The notes below the pieces were generated by a model, which did not search any database, was not told where the DNA came from, and worked only from the letters and a program-made list of their open reading frames with translations. Positions 26,664-36,500 of a DNA stretch of 64,000 nucleotides are shown here, in pieces. The stretch's first letter is position 1; the number at the start of each line of letters is the position of its first letter. Origin of the DNA: Pseudomonas sp. B21-023. GTDB taxonomy: Bacteria > Pseudomonadota > Gammaproteobacteria > Pseudomonadales > Pseudomonadaceae. The DNA lies in the NCBI RefSeq assembly GCF_024749165.1, contig NZ_CP087190.1, positions 2,515,501 to 2,579,500 on the forward strand, read 5' to 3'. A program made the translations under genes and the position numbers.

Positions 26664-27431
26664 ATGCGCAATGTTCCCCTGTCCCAGATCGATGCCACCC
26701 CCCGCGCGGTACTGGCCATCGCCACCGATTACCCGCCCGACACCCTGTTGCCCAGGCATGTCCATCGCCGGGCGCAATTTCTGTATGGGATGAGCGGGCT
26801 GATGGAGGTGCTGACCGACGATGGCGCCTGGGTCATTCCACCCGGCAGCGGCGTGTGGATTCCTCCCGGCAAGCCGCACCAGGTGCGCATGCGCGGCGTG
26901 AGTACCCGCAGCCTGTACATCGAGCCGACAGCGCTGCCCCGCCCGAGCCGGCTATGCGAGGCATTGCGGGTCGAGCCGCTGCTGCACCAGCTGTTGCTGG
27001 CCAGCGCCGAGGTGCCGGCCCTGCATGACGAGGCGGGGCGCGACGGCCTGCTGCTGGGGCTGCTGCTGCACGAGCTGGGCCAGGCCGAGCGCCTGCCGCT
27101 GTTCGCGCCGATGCCGACGGAGCCACGTTTGGCGGCCCTGTGCCAGGCGTTCCTGGCGCAGCCGTTGATCCATGCCCGCGCCGAGGCCTGGGCGCGTCAA
27201 CTCAACTGCAGCCCGCGCACCTTCAGCCGGCGTTTTCGCGAGCAGACCGGGCTGTCGTTCGGCCAATGGCGCCAGCAGGCCTGCCTGATGGCGGCGGTGA
27301 CACGCCTGGCGGCGGGCGAGGCGGTGACGGCCATCGCCCTGGACCTGGGCTACGAGAGCCCCAGCGCATTTTCCAGCCTGTACCGCAAGGTCATGGGCCA
27401 CACGCCCTCGACGGCGCGGCAGGGCGCATGA
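26664..27431 (+). CDS. AraC-family transcriptional regulator with cupin domain
   Basis: The 255-residue protein has an N-terminal cupin (HVHRRAQFLYGMSGLMEVL, GVWIPPGKPHQVRM) and a C-terminal AraC DNA-binding domain. Both helix-turn-helix units are visible (ARQLNCSPRTFSRRFREQTG and AIALDLGYESPSAFSSLYRK). It faces away from the TauE exporter and probably regulates it. The ligand is unknown. Confidence 0.88.
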   Translation: MRNVPLSQIDATPRAVLAIATDYPPDTLLPRHVHRRAQFLYGMSGLMEVLTDDGAWVIPPGSGVWIPPGKPHQVRMRGVSTRSLYIEPTALPRPSRLCEALRVEPLLHQLLLASAEVPALHDEAGRDGLLLGLLLHELGQAERLPLFAPMPTEPRLAALCQAFLAQPLIHARAEAWARQLNCSPRTFSRRFREQTGLSFGQWRQQACLMAAVTRLAAGEAVTAIALDLGYESPSAFSSLYRKVMGHTPSTARQGA

Positions 27432-27448
27432 AAACCCGCCCGGACGTA

Positions 27449-27463
27449 TGTGATCGTACAACT
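27449..27463. promoter_or_regulatory. Candidate operator of the GntR regulator (own promoter)
   Basis: ATCGTACAACT at 27453-27463 is repeated exactly at 34106-34116 in front of kdgD. It lies about 50 bases before the GntR start codon, and suggests autoregulation. Confidence 0.5.
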
Positions 27464-27510
27464 GCTTGCGCTATCATCCCGCCTGTCTTCCACAACCAGA
27501 CAGACAGGGC

Positions 27511-28260
27511 ATGACAGAGCAGCAGGTACAGGCACGGACCCGGCGCAAGCCACGCAGTCTGGCCCAGGAACTGGTCACGGTGCTGACCGAGCGCATTCGC
27601 AGCGGCCAGCTCAAGCGCGGCGACAAGCTGCCCACCGAATCGCAGATCATGGCCGAGGAAGGGGTCAGCCGCACCGTGGTGCGCGAGGCGATCTCGCGGC
27701 TGCAGGCCGCGGGCCAGGTCGAGACCCGCCACGGTATCGGCACCTTTGTGCTGGACGCCCCAAGCACCGGGGGTTTTCGTATCGACCCGGCGACCATCGT
27801 CACCCTGCGCGAGGTGCTGGCGGTGCTGGAGTTGCGCATTGCCCTGGAGATCGAGTCGGCGGGCCTCGCGGCCGAGCGTCGCAGCGACGAGCAACTGGCC
27901 GGCATGCGCGCCGCGCTGGACGAGCTCAACGAGGGCGCGGCCCATGCCTCCGATGCGGTGTCGGCGGACTTCCAGTTCCACCTGCGCATCGCCCAGGCCA
28001 GCGGCAATCACTACTTCGCCGACATCATCAATCACCTGGGCACCAGCATCATCCCGCGTACCCGGCTCAACTCGGCGCGCCTGGCCCATGACGACCAGGC
28101 GCATTACATGAGCCGGTTGATGCACGAGCACGAAGCGATCTACGAGGCTATCGCCCGACGCGACAGCGAAGGCGCCAAGATGGCCATGCGCATGCACCTG
28201 AGCAACAGCCGCGAACGCTTGCGCCAGGCCCATGAAGAGGCCGAGGCGCAGCGGGGCTGA
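27511..28260 (+). CDS. GntR/FadR-family regulator of galactarate/glucarate catabolism
   Basis: The 249-residue protein has an N-terminal winged helix (LPTESQIMAEEGVSRTVVREAISRLQAAGQVETRHGIGTF spans about 45-85) and an all-helical FCD effector domain. That domain carries the metal-binding type histidines in ADFQFHLRIAQASGN and MHEHEAIYEAI. It converges on the galactarate operon and shares a dyad with the kdgD promoter. The effector is likely a hexarate or an intermediate (inference). The ATG at 27511 was chosen although its ribosome site is weak. Confidence 0.85.
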   Translation: MTEQQVQARTRRKPRSLAQELVTVLTERIRSGQLKRGDKLPTESQIMAEEGVSRTVVREAISRLQAAGQVETRHGIGTFVLDAPSTGGFRIDPATIVTLREVLAVLELRIALEIESAGLAAERRSDEQLAGMRAALDELNEGAAHASDAVSADFQFHLRIAQASGNHYFADIINHLGTSIIPRTRLNSARLAHDDQAHYMSRLMHEHEAIYEAIARRDSEGAKMAMRMHLSNSRERLRQAHEEAEAQRG

Positions 28261-28280
28261 CTTCCGAGGTGGTCAAAAGC

Positions 28281-28327
28281 GTGGGAGCGGGCTTGCCCCG
28301 CGATGCCGGTATCAGGTCCGCTCCCAC
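28281..28327. repeat. REP-like inverted pair
   Basis: GTGGGAGCGGGCTTGCCCCGCGA is followed by GGTCCGCTCCCAC, an inverted pair between convergent genes. Confidence 0.7.
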
Positions 28328-28354
28328 ATCGTTTCCAATCGCGTTTCCAGATAA

Positions 28355-29935
28355 TCAGACTGCCCCTTCGCTCCACTGTCCATTCACCAGCCGCCGCAGC
28401 CCCAACGGGTTGCCATCGCGCAACGCCTCCGGCAGCAAAGCCTGCGGGTAGTTCTGGTAGCACACCGGCCGCAGGAAGCGATCGATCGCCAGCGTTCCCA
28501 CCGAAGTGCCACGGGCATCCGAGGTCGCCGGGTAAGGCCCGCCATGGACCATGGCGTCGCACACCTCGACCCCGGTCGGGTAGCCATTGACCAGGATGCG
28601 CCCGACCTTCTCTTCGAGCAGCGGCACCAGCCAGGCAAAGGCCTCGAGGTCGTCCGGCTCGCCGATCAACGTGGCGGTGAGCTGGCCGCGCAGGCCGAGC
28701 AGGGCGGCGCGTAACTGCGCCTCGTCGGCAACCTCCACGGCCACCGTGGCCGGGCCGAACACCTCCTCCTGCAGCAGCGGGTCAGCCTCTGCCAGCAGGC
28801 GGGCATCGGCCTTGAACAGCTGGGCGCGGGCCTGATCGCCTTGCTGCGGCTGGCCCGCCAGATGCTGGATGCCGGCGTGGGCCTGCAGATGCTCCAGGCC
28901 GCCGACATAACTGCGCAGGCCGCCGGCATTGAGCAACGTCTGCCCGGCCTGCTGATCCAGGTGTCGGCCCAACTCGCCCAGCAGTTGGCTGAAGCCTGGG
29001 GACTGCAAGCCGATCACCATCCCGGGATTGGTGCAAAACTGGCCGGCGCCCAGGCACACCGAGCCTGCCAGTTCGCGGGCGATGGCCTCGCCGCGCTTGG
29101 CCAGGGCGCCGGGCAGGACGATCACCGGGTTGATGCTGGACATTTCGGCGAACACCGGAATCGGTTGCGGCCGCTCGGCGGCCATGCGGCACAGCGCGTC
29201 GCCGCCCTTCAGCGAGCCGGTGAAGCCGACGGCCTGGATGGCCGGGTGCTTGACCAGCCATTCGCCGACACCACAGCCGAACACCATGTTGAACACGCCC
29301 TTGGGCATGCCGGTGCGGTCGGCGGCGCGCAGGATGGCGCAGGCCACCAGGTCGGCGGTGGCCATATGGCCGCTGTGGGCCTTGAACACCACCGGGCAGC
29401 CTGCAGCAAGGGCCGCGGCGGTGTCGCCACCGGCGGTTGAGAAGGCCAACGGGAAGTTGCTGGCACCGAACACCGCCACCGGGCCGACCCCGATGCGCAT
29501 CTGGCGAATGTCCACCCGTGGCAGCGGCTGACGCTCGGGCAGCGCCAGGTCGATGCGCGCACCGAGGTAGTCGCCGCGACGCAGCACCTGGGCGAACAGG
29601 CGCATCTGGCCGCTGGTGCGGCCGCGCTCGCCCTGGATGCGCGCGGCGGGCAGGGCGGTTTCACGGCAGACGATGGCGACGAAGTGGTCGTCGAGTTCGT
29701 CCAGTTCGGCGGCGATGGCTTCGAGGAACTCGGCGCGGCGGGCCGGGGGCAGTTGGCGAAACGCGCTGAAGGCGTCGGCGGCGGCGCGGGCGGCACGGTC
29801 GACTTCGCCCTCGGTGGCCTGGACGAAGCTGTAGGGCAGGGCTTCGCCGCTGGTGGCGTCGAGGCTGTGCAGGCGTTGCGGGCCAAGGGCGCTGCGCTGG
29901 CCGGCGATGAAGTTGTGGCCGAGGATTTCGGGCAT
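28355..29935 (-). CDS. 2-oxoglutarate (alpha-ketoglutaric) semialdehyde dehydrogenase
   Basis: The 526-residue aldehyde dehydrogenase shows FGASNFPLAFSTAGGD in the cofactor domain, the general base in VFAEMSSINP and the catalytic cysteine in GAGQFCTNPG. These variants are typical of ketoglutarate semialdehyde dehydrogenases. It performs the last step of hexarate breakdown, giving 2-oxoglutarate. AGGAG lies six bases before the ATG. It is the promoter-distal gene of kdgD-gudP-garD-KGSADH. Confidence 0.92.
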   Translation of the reverse strand: MPEILGHNFIAGQRSALGPQRLHSLDATSGEALPYSFVQATEGEVDRAARAAADAFSAFRQLPPARRAEFLEAIAAELDELDDHFVAIVCRETALPAARIQGERGRTSGQMRLFAQVLRRGDYLGARIDLALPERQPLPRVDIRQMRIGVGPVAVFGASNFPLAFSTAGGDTAAALAAGCPVVFKAHSGHMATADLVACAILRAADRTGMPKGVFNMVFGCGVGEWLVKHPAIQAVGFTGSLKGGDALCRMAAERPQPIPVFAEMSSINPVIVLPGALAKRGEAIARELAGSVCLGAGQFCTNPGMVIGLQSPGFSQLLGELGRHLDQQAGQTLLNAGGLRSYVGGLEHLQAHAGIQHLAGQPQQGDQARAQLFKADARLLAEADPLLQEEVFGPATVAVEVADEAQLRAALLGLRGQLTATLIGEPDDLEAFAWLVPLLEEKVGRILVNGYPTGVEVCDAMVHGGPYPATSDARGTSVGTLAIDRFLRPVCYQNYPQALLPEALRDGNPLGLRRLVNGQWSEGAV

Positions 29936-29996
29936 GGAATGCTCCTGTAGATGAATGGCTGGGTTCAGGGCCTGGGCGAGTGCTACGCACTCGTTT

Positions 29997-30019
29997 CGCC
30001 GGCAAGCCGGCTCCCACAG
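29997..30019. repeat. Single REP element
   Basis: CGCCGGCAAGCCGGCTCCCAC lies in the 121-base gap between the galactarate dehydratase and KGSADH genes. Confidence 0.75.
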
Positions 30020-30056
30020 GGGGCGTGTTGTCGGCGAAGGGCCCAGGCACGCTTCG

Positions 30057-31610
30057 TCAGGTGATGGGGGCCGGATTGAACAGGGTGATGTCGTTGTGCA
30101 GCTGGTGCTGTTCGGCCCAGGTCTGCCTGCGGCCGCTGGCTACGTCCAGGTAGTAATGGAACAGCTCCCAGCCCAGCTCCTCGATGCTCGCCCGGCCGCT
30201 GGCGATGCGCCCGGCGTCGATGTCGATGAGGTCCGGCCAGCGCTGGGCCAGCTCGCTGCGGGTGCACACCTTGACCACCGGCGCCATGGCCAGGCCATAG
30301 GGCGTGCCGCGACCAGTGGTGAACACATGCAGGTTCATCCCGGCCGCCAGCTGCAAGGTGCCGCAGACGAAGTCGCTGGCCGGGGTGGCGCAGAAGATCA
30401 GGCCCTTGCGCGTTACCCGCTCGCCGGGCCCGAGCACACCCTGGATCGCGCCGCTGCCGGACTTGACGATCGAGCCCAGGGCTTTTTCGACGATATTGGA
30501 CAAGCCGCCTTTCTTGTTGCCCGGCGTGGTGTTGGCGCTGCGATCGGCGGCGCCCTGCTGCAGGTAGCGGTCGTACCAGTCCATTTCGCGCACCAATGCT
30601 TCGGCGACCTCCGGCGTTTCGGCGCGGGAGGTGAGCATGTAGATGGCGTCGCGCACCTCGGTGACTTCCGAGAACAGCACCGTCGCGCCGGCGCGCACCA
30701 GCAGGTCGGCGGCATAGCCCAGCGCCGGGTTGGCGGTGATGCCGGAGAAGGCGTCGCTGCCGCCGCACTGCATGCCGAGGATCAGTTCGCTGGCCGGCAC
30801 GCTCTCGCGGCGGCGCTGGTCGAGCTTTTTCAGGCGGGTCTCGGCCAGGGCCATGATCTGCTCGATCATCTCGCCGAAGCCCAGCGTCGCATCCTGCAGG
30901 CGGTATAGCCACGGCTCGCTGAGGTCCACAGACGGATCGCCGTCGTGCATCACCTGGCCGGCCTGGAGCTTTTCGCAGCCCAGGCTGATGACCAGCGCCT
31001 CGCCGCCAAGATTGGGGTTGCGCGCCAGGTTGCGCACGGTGCGGATCGGGATGTAGGCGTCGCGGGCGTTGATCGCCACGCCGCAGCCGTAGCTGTGGGT
31101 GAGGGCGACCACATCGTCGACATTGGGGTAGCGGGGCAGCAGTTCGGCGCGGATACGCTTGACCGCGTGGTCGAGCACGCCGGTCACGCACTGCACTGTG
31201 GTGGTGATGCCGAGGATATTGCGGGTGCCGACGCTGCCGTCGGCGTTGCGGTAGCCCTCGAAGGTGAAGCCGTCGAGTGGCGGCAGGGCGGCGGGCACGG
31301 CGTCGCAGCGTGGCAGGCTGGCAAGCTCGGGCGCGGCCGGCATCGCCAGTTGATCTTCCTTGACCCAACTGCCCTGGCGCAGGTCGGCCAGGGCATGGCC
31401 GATGACCTGGCCATAGCGGCGCACCGCCTCGCCCTTGCGGATGTCCACGGTGGCAACCTTGTGGCTCTGCGGCACGCCCTCGACCAGGGTCAGGCCATCG
31501 GCAAAGCGCGCGCCTTCGCCCAGGCCGCCGTCGTTGACCACCACCACGACGTTGTCGTCGGGGTGCAGGCGCACGTAGCGGGGCGACTCGGAATGTTCGA
31601 TCAACTGCAT
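30057..31610 (-). CDS. garD: Galactarate dehydratase (UxaA/GarD family)
   Basis: The 517-residue protein has the SAF-like N-terminal domain ([13 protein letters not shown]) and the long UxaA-type catalytic domain, with [25 protein letters not shown] and [17 protein letters not shown]; the latter two contain cysteines proposed to bind iron. It dehydrates galactarate to 5-keto-4-deoxyglucarate, the substrate of KdgD encoded upstream. The altronate dehydratase paralogue is less likely in this neighbourhood. Confidence 0.9.
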   Translation of the reverse strand: MQLIEHSESPRYVRLHPDDNVVVVVNDGGLGEGARFADGLTLVEGVPQSHKVATVDIRKGEAVRRYGQVIGHALADLRQGSWVKEDQLAMPAAPELASLPRCDAVPAALPPLDGFTFEGYRNADGSVGTRNILGITTTVQCVTGVLDHAVKRIRAELLPRYPNVDDVVALTHSYGCGVAINARDAYIPIRTVRNLARNPNLGGEALVISLGCEKLQAGQVMHDGDPSVDLSEPWLYRLQDATLGFGEMIEQIMALAETRLKKLDQRRRESVPASELILGMQCGGSDAFSGITANPALGYAADLLVRAGATVLFSEVTEVRDAIYMLTSRAETPEVAEALVREMDWYDRYLQQGAADRSANTTPGNKKGGLSNIVEKALGSIVKSGSGAIQGVLGPGERVTRKGLIFCATPASDFVCGTLQLAAGMNLHVFTTGRGTPYGLAMAPVVKVCTRSELAQRWPDLIDIDAGRIASGRASIEELGWELFHYYLDVASGRRQTWAEQHQLHNDITLFNPAPIT

Positions 31611-31683
31611 GGTCAGGCCCTTCTTGTCTTGTCTCTCAGGCGTGGTGCTGTCGCCAGCGCCGTTGGGCGCCGACGTGTCCGGC

Positions 31684-33033
31684 TTACTGGCGGGCCAGTT
31701 CGGCGTCGGGCGCAGGTTCGCGCTTGGGCGGCTCCTTGAGCTCGATGCGCTTGATCGGGCCGACGATCACCAGGTAGCTGAACACTGCCACCAGGGCGTT
31801 GGCGCCCACATACACCAGGGCCCATTTGAACGAACCGGTGGCGCTGATGATGTAGCCGATGACGATCGGCGTGGTGATCGAGGCGATGTTGCCGAAGGTG
31901 TTGAACAGCCCGCCCGACAGGCCGGCGATCTGCTTGGGCGAGGTGTCGGCGACCACCGCCCAGCCCAGGGCGCCGATGCCCTTGCCGAAGAACGCCAGGG
32001 TCATGAAGCCGACCACCATCCACTCGGCCTCGACGTAGTTGCAGAACACCATGGTGGTCGACAGCAGCAGGCCGCAGACGATCGGCAGCTTGCGCGAGAA
32101 GGTCAACGAGTTGCCGCGGCGCAGCAGCCAGTCCGACAGCACCCCGCCCAGCACCCCGCCGATGAAGCCGCATACCGCTGGCAACGAAGCGATGAAGCCG
32201 GCCTTGAGGATGGTCATGCCGCGCTCCTGCACCAGGTACACCGGGAACCAGGTGAGGAAGAAGTAGGTGATGGCGTTGATGCAGTACTGGCCGAGGTAGA
32301 CGCCCAGCAGCATGCGGCTGGTCAGCAGCTGCTTGATGTAGCCCCATTTCGGGCCGTCGCCGCCGCGTTTCTGGTCCATGTCCACCAGGCCGCCGTTCTG
32401 TTCGATGTGCTCGAGCTCACTGCTGCTGATGCGTGGGTGCTGGCGCGGGTTGTAGAGGGTCTTCATCCACACCGCCGAGAACACGATACCCAGTACGCCC
32501 ATGACCACGAACACATGTTCCCAGCCGAAGGTGAAGACGATCCAGCCCATGATCGGGGCGAACAGCGCGGTGGCGAAGTACTGCGCCGAGTTGAAGATCG
32601 CCGAGGCGGTGCCGCGCTCCTGGGTGGGGAACCAGGCCGCGACGATCCGTGCGTTGCCGGGGAACGACGGCGCTTCGGCGAAGCCCACCAGGAAGCGCAG
32701 GGTGAACAGCGTGACCACCGCCCAGGCTACCGGCAGCCCGCCGACGAAGCCCTGCAGCAGGGTGAACAGCGACCAGGTGAAGATGCTGAAGGCGTAGACG
32801 TTCTTCGAGCCGAAGCGGTCGAGCAGCCAGCCGCCGGGGATCTGCCCGGCCACATAGGCCCAGCCGAAGGCGGAGAAGATGTAGCCGAGGGTGACCGCGT
32901 CGATGCCCAGGTCTTTCTGCAGGCTGGAGCCGGCGATGGCGATGGTTGCGCGGTCGGCGTAGTTGATGGTGGTCACCAGGAACAGCATCAACAGGATCAG
33001 GTAGCGTACATGCGTCTTTTGCGTCGCTTGCAT
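31684..33033 (-). CDS. gudP: Hexarate (glucarate/galactarate) MFS transporter
   Basis: The 449-residue protein has about 12 hydrophobic helices. The anion:cation symporter signature [15 protein letters not shown] appears in helix 1, as in GudP/GarP. The start at 33033 has GGGAG eight bases upstream; a GTG five codons earlier does not. AAAAATAA, an AANAANAA-type Crc motif, occurs 19-26 bases before the start on the coding strand. It lies within the kdgD-garD-KGSADH operon, so it should import D-glucarate or galactarate. Confidence 0.88.
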   Translation of the reverse strand: MQATQKTHVRYLILLMLFLVTTINYADRATIAIAGSSLQKDLGIDAVTLGYIFSAFGWAYVAGQIPGGWLLDRFGSKNVYAFSIFTWSLFTLLQGFVGGLPVAWAVVTLFTLRFLVGFAEAPSFPGNARIVAAWFPTQERGTASAIFNSAQYFATALFAPIMGWIVFTFGWEHVFVVMGVLGIVFSAVWMKTLYNPRQHPRISSSELEHIEQNGGLVDMDQKRGGDGPKWGYIKQLLTSRMLLGVYLGQYCINAITYFFLTWFPVYLVQERGMTILKAGFIASLPAVCGFIGGVLGGVLSDWLLRRGNSLTFSRKLPIVCGLLLSTTMVFCNYVEAEWMVVGFMTLAFFGKGIGALGWAVVADTSPKQIAGLSGGLFNTFGNIASITTPIVIGYIISATGSFKWALVYVGANALVAVFSYLVIVGPIKRIELKEPPKREPAPDAELARQ

Positions 33034-33135
33034 GCTGGTTACTCCCACTCGTTATTTTTATACGGGGATTGGTTGTAGGCCGGAGCGGGGCGTCCCTGCT
33101 CCGGCGGCGGCTTTGGCAGGCCGCGAGGTGCTCGC

Positions 33136-34047
33136 TTATTGCGGGCCCATCTTGTCCATCAGCGCGGCGAGCATCTCGTACTCCTGCGCGGTGAGGTCGG
33201 TCAGCGGCGTGCGCACGGGGCCCGCGTCATAACCGGCGAGCTTCGCCCCGGCCTTGACGATGCTCACGGCGTAACCGGCCTTGCGGTTGCGGATGTCCAG
33301 GTACGGCAGGAAGAAGTCGTCGATCAGCTTGGCCACGGTGGCGTGATCGTCGAGGGCGATGGCGTGGTAGAAGTCCATCGCGGTCTTGGGCACGAAGTTG
33401 AACACCGCCGACGAATACACCGGCACGCCGAGCGCCTTGTACGCCGCAGCATACACCTCGGCGGTAGGCAGGCCACCCAGGTAGCTGAAACGATCGCCCA
33501 GGCGGCGACGAATCGACACCATCAGCTCGATGTCGCCCAGGCCGTCCTTGTAGCCGATCAGGTTCGGGCAGCGCTCGGCCAGGCGTTCCAGCAGGTCGGC
33601 GTTCAGCCGGCAGACGTTGCGGTTGTAGACCACCACGCCGATGCTAACTGCCTTGCACACCGCCTCGACATGGGCGGCGACGCCGTCCTGGCTGGCTTCG
33701 GTGAGGTAGTGGGGCAGCAGCAGCAGGCCCTTGGCGCCCAGGCGTTCAGCCTCTTTGGCGTATTCGATGGCCTGGCGGGTCGAGCCGCCGACGCCAGCGA
33801 GGATCGGTACCGAGGTGGCGCAGGTGTCGACGGCAGTCTTGATCACCTGGCTGTACTCGCTGGCGGCCAGGGAGAAGAACTCGCCGGTGCCACCGGCGGC
33901 GAACAGCGCGCTGGCGCCATACGGGGCGAGCCATTCCAGGCGTTTGACATAGCCTGCGGGGTTGAAGTCGCCGGCCGCGTCGAAGTCGGTGACGGGGAAC
34001 GACAGCAGGCCGTGGGAGAGGATGGATTGCAGTTCTTGTGGAGTCAT
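33136..34047 (-). CDS. kdgD: 5-dehydro-4-deoxyglucarate dehydratase
   Basis: The 303-residue protein belongs to the DapA/NAL class-I aldolase fold. Visible landmarks are [14 protein letters not shown] (substrate-binding loop), [11 protein letters not shown] with the catalytic tyrosine, and the Schiff-base lysine in [10 protein letters not shown]. It decarboxylates and dehydrates 5-keto-4-deoxyglucarate to 2-oxoglutarate semialdehyde. I chose the internal ATG at 34047 because it gives the length and N-terminus of the known P. putida enzyme. It is the first gene of the hexarate operon. Confidence 0.93.
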   Translation of the reverse strand: MTPQELQSILSHGLLSFPVTDFDAAGDFNPAGYVKRLEWLAPYGASALFAAGGTGEFFSLAASEYSQVIKTAVDTCATSVPILAGVGGSTRQAIEYAKEAERLGAKGLLLLPHYLTEASQDGVAAHVEAVCKAVSIGVVVYNRNVCRLNADLLERLAERCPNLIGYKDGLGDIELMVSIRRRLGDRFSYLGGLPTAEVYAAAYKALGVPVYSSAVFNFVPKTAMDFYHAIALDDHATVAKLIDDFFLPYLDIRNRKAGYAVSIVKAGAKLAGYDAGPVRTPLTDLTAQEYEMLAALMDKMGPQ

Positions 34048-34447
34048 TGTTGTAGGCATCCTGTGGCGCTTGGAGGGGGGGAGGTACCAAGGTGAGAGGT
34101 AAGTTATCGTACAACTTGTTCTGTGGCTAGCCCTGTCCATGGATTTTCTGAGGGGTAGTGATCAGATCTGGCCTCAGCGCGTGGCCAGTCCCCGCCTATA
34201 GTCATGACGTTACAGCTCTGCCGGGCTGCGGGAGGGGGCTTGCGCTGCGATAGGGGCGGTAGAACGACACGAGATCTTATGGGTCATCGTATCTCTGTCA
34301 GGGAGAGAGGAAAAAAGATCGCGGAGACAGGCACAAGCCCGCCGCCCGCTTCCACGGGAGGTGTTCTGGGACCAGCAGAGGGTGACCGTGGGAAACGGGG
34401 GCGACCTTGCGCCGCCCCGCGATCAAAGCTAACGAAGCTTCAGAGGG
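34048..34447. other. Intergenic region upstream of kdgD (400 bp)
   Basis: It contains the GntR-type dyad at 34101-34117 and, at about 34226-34258, a degenerate GGGAGGGGGCTTGCGCTGCGA REP-like segment. A small frame at 34204-34470 has no protein character. The remainder shows nothing recognisable. Confidence 0.55.
34101..34117. promoter_or_regulatory. Operator-like dyad in front of kdgD
   Basis: AAGTTATCGTACAACTT is a 17-bp dyad (AAGTT/AACTT arms). Its ATCGTACAACT half is repeated in front of the GntR gene. FadR-type regulators bind short palindromes of this kind, so it is the likely control site of the hexarate operon. Confidence 0.55.
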
Positions 34448-35257
34448 TCAAGCGGCCTGGTTGCGCTTGACCTGGGACTTGCGGACCTGGGCGCGGCAGG
34501 CGTCGCCGAAGGCCTGGAACATCTTGATCGAATCGGGGTTCTTCGCCGCCTGCCACTCCGGGTGCCACTGCACCGCGAACAGGAAGGGCGAGATGCTCGG
34601 GGCGTGGATCGCCTCGACCAGGCCATCCTCGGCATGGGCGATCGGCTCGATGCCGGCACCCAGGTTGCGCAGGCCCTGGCCGTGCAGCGAGTTGACGCGA
34701 ATTTCGTCGCTGCCCAGGGTGTCGCGCAGCCAACTGCCCGGCTTGATCTTGACGCCGTGCACCTGGGCGTACTGGACCTCGACCGGATCTTCCGGGTTTT
34801 CCCGGTGGTCGTTGAAGCCTGGCTCGGCGTAGACCTTCTGGTAGATGTCGCCACCGAGGGCCACGTTGATTTCCTGCATGCCGCGGCAGATGCCGAAGAT
34901 CGGCAGACCACGCTTGATCGCCGCCTTGACCAGCGGGATATCGAACAGGTCGCGGTCCTTGTCCTGGCCCTTGCCGGGCGTCTGGTTGTCCTGGCCGTAG
35001 AGGGCCGGGTCGATGTTGCTGCCGGCACCGGTCAGGTACACGCCGTCGGCCATGTCCAGGTAGGTCTCGAGGTCTTCGACGCCGCAGCAGGTGGGCACCA
35101 GGACCGGGACACAACCGGAGAACTCGACCAGCGGGGAAATATATTTGTGGGTCATGACCTGATAGTCATGGCCTTTGCGCTCTTGGCTGCCCATGGTCAT
35201 CAGGACGACGGGTTTGCGCAGGGAAGGTTGCTTGTTGCCAATGTTGCTGTTGGACAT
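34448..35257 (-). CDS. Peptidase C26 / gamma-glutamyl-GABA hydrolase family protein
   Basis: The 269-residue class-I glutamine amidotransferase-like protein has the nucleophile cysteine in PIFGICRGMQEINVALGG (about residue 122), NSLHGQ and the catalytic histidine in AVQWHPEWQ. The family includes PuuD/PauD, which hydrolyse gamma-glutamyl-4-aminobutyrate in putrescine breakdown. No other polyamine gene is adjacent, so that role is uncertain here. AAGGTG precedes the ATG. Confidence 0.83.
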   Translation of the reverse strand: MSNSNIGNKQPSLRKPVVLMTMGSQERKGHDYQVMTHKYISPLVEFSGCVPVLVPTCCGVEDLETYLDMADGVYLTGAGSNIDPALYGQDNQTPGKGQDKDRDLFDIPLVKAAIKRGLPIFGICRGMQEINVALGGDIYQKVYAEPGFNDHRENPEDPVEVQYAQVHGVKIKPGSWLRDTLGSDEIRVNSLHGQGLRNLGAGIEPIAHAEDGLVEAIHAPSISPFLFAVQWHPEWQAAKNPDSIKMFQAFGDACRAQVRKSQVKRNQAA

Positions 35258-35575
35258 ATGTCACCTTGAGACAGGTCATGCCTGTCGTTGTTGTGCAGGC
35301 GCACGGCCGGGGCCTTGAGTGCTGCCTGAAGCCCCGAGCACTGCCGGCTCGCCCTGCAGGCGATGTCGGTCGGGGCCTGACTCATAGCTTGCCAGAGCCG
35401 TTCGATATGTCAAACGAGTGACGAAGCCTCAAGCCGCCATTTTCCGGGGGCTGTAGGCCGTCGGAGCCTTGAGTGACAAGGGTTTGGCACAAGCTAGGTC
35501 AATAATATTTAACGACGCAGTCGGCTCTTTGCACCAATGCAATGTCATGCAGACATGCTCCGCAAGATCATTCTG
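35258..35575. other. Intergenic region upstream of peptidase C26 (318 bp)
   Basis: It should hold the leftward promoter of the peptidase C26 gene. No gene, REP or strong hairpin is evident. It leads into a field of tandem repeats starting at 35576. Confidence 0.5.
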
Positions 35576-35615
35576 CCCAGCCCAGCCCAGCCCAGCCCAG
35601 CCCAGCCCAGCCCAG
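35576..35615. repeat. Pentanucleotide tandem array (CCCAG)8
   Basis: Eight perfect CCCAG units end 14 bases before repeat module copy 1. A pentamer cannot preserve a reading frame on expansion, which argues against coding. Confidence 0.95.
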
Positions 35616-35629
35616 CGCTTGCCCTTGCT

Positions 35630-35950
35630 CTTGCTTCTAAGCGCGCGATAGTCCAGGCGACACAAATTGCGACTTCAGGAGGCCGAACGGAGGGCTTGCG
35701 CAGGGAGGTGACGGGCATGGATGCCCGTCAAGCGCCGATCAGGCCATGGATGGCCCGTCGGCGCGTCCTCCCGGAGCGAGCCCGGAGTGAGGGGACCCCG
35801 GAGCGAAGCGTAGGGGCCGTATGAACGGAGCCGAACGGTTTTGCCTCCTTTTCCCAAGAGAAAAGGAGGTCGCCGTAAAGGCGAAAAGGTGAGTATGCGT
35901 CGACATGGCGAATGAATGCGCATATAACTTTTAAAACACACGCTGTGTAA
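35630..35950 (+). repeat. Multi-hairpin repeat module, copy 1 (forward)
   Basis: It opens with CTTGCTTCTAAG, passes TTGCGACTTCAGGAGGCCGA, and has a self-complementary GACGGGCATGGATGCCCGTC (35710-35729). A GCGCC...GGCGC stem comes next, then GGAGCGAAGCGTAGGGGCCG, then a 10-bp stem CCTCCTTTTC/GAAAAGGAGG (35844-35869), a small CGCC/GGCG hairpin, GTCGACAT and GAATGCGC. It ends at the hexamer array. Frames through it give arginine-rich nonsense in all copies, so I treat it as non-coding. I know no name for this family. Confidence 0.8.
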
Positions 35951-36142
35951 GTCAAAGTCGAAGTCAAAGTCAAAGTCGAAGTCAAAGTCAAAGTCGAAGT
36001 CGAAGTCAAAGTCAAAGTCAAAGTCGAAGTCGAAGTCAAAGTCAAAGTCGAAGTCGAAGTCAAAGTCAAAGTCAAAGTCGAAGTCGAAGTCAAAGTCAAA
36101 GTCAAAGTCAAAGTCAAAGTCAAAGTCAAAGTCAAAGTCAAT
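35951..36142. repeat. Hexanucleotide array GTCAAA/GTCGAA, 32 units
   Basis: Thirty-one units of GTCAAA or GTCGAA plus a terminal GTCAAT. About ten units carry the G variant, arranged in AAG then AAGG/AAAGG groups, which suggests expansion by multi-unit blocks. It lies between the facing ends of module copies 1 and 2. The minus strand would read as repeated Asp-Phe. Confidence 0.95.
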
Positions 36143-36470
36143 CGGCATCGGTTTTTATAGTTTTAAGCGCATTCATTTGCGATGTCGACGCACAGTCACC
36201 TTTCCGCCCTTACGGCGGCTTACTTTGGTCGTAACTCGCCGTCCGCGGCCAAAGTAAGCAAAGCCGTGGCGCTCCATTCATCCGGCCCTCCGCTTCGCTC
36301 CGGGTCCCCTCACTCCGGCCTTGCTCCCGGGAGGACCGCGCTGAACGCCCCATCCTGGGGCGCAGCGCTTGACGGGCATCCATGCCCGTCACCTCCCTGC
36401 GCAAGACCTGCGTTCGGCCTCCTGAAGTCGCGAAGTTACGGGCGGCGCCTGCACTAACGCAGCTAATCGC
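36143..36470 (-). repeat. Multi-hairpin repeat module, copy 2 (inverted)
   Basis: Read on the minus strand it follows the same order as copy 1: CGACTTCAGGAGGCCGAA, the GACGGGCATCCATGCCCGTC palindrome (36371-36390), a GCGCCCCAGGATGGGGCG stem, and the GCTTACTTTGG/CCAAAGTAAGC hairpin (36218-36259) with a longer 20-base loop. It ends with GTCGACAT, AATGCGC and the junction to the hexamer array. Its outer end lacks a tandem array. Confidence 0.8.
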
Positions 36471-36500
36471 TAGTTGCCATCGTGGGAACTCTAGATCAAC

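Noticed and set aside
34204..34470. 88-codon plus-strand frame upstream of kdgD
   Set aside because: It starts in a REP-like segment, has no homology I recognise, and overlaps the end of the peptidase C26 gene.
35675..36148. Minus-strand frame encoding an Asp-Phe repeat protein
   Set aside because: The frame exists only because the period of the array is six. The sequence after the array is the arginine/proline-rich nonsense found in all frames of the repeat modules, and there is no credible ribosome site.
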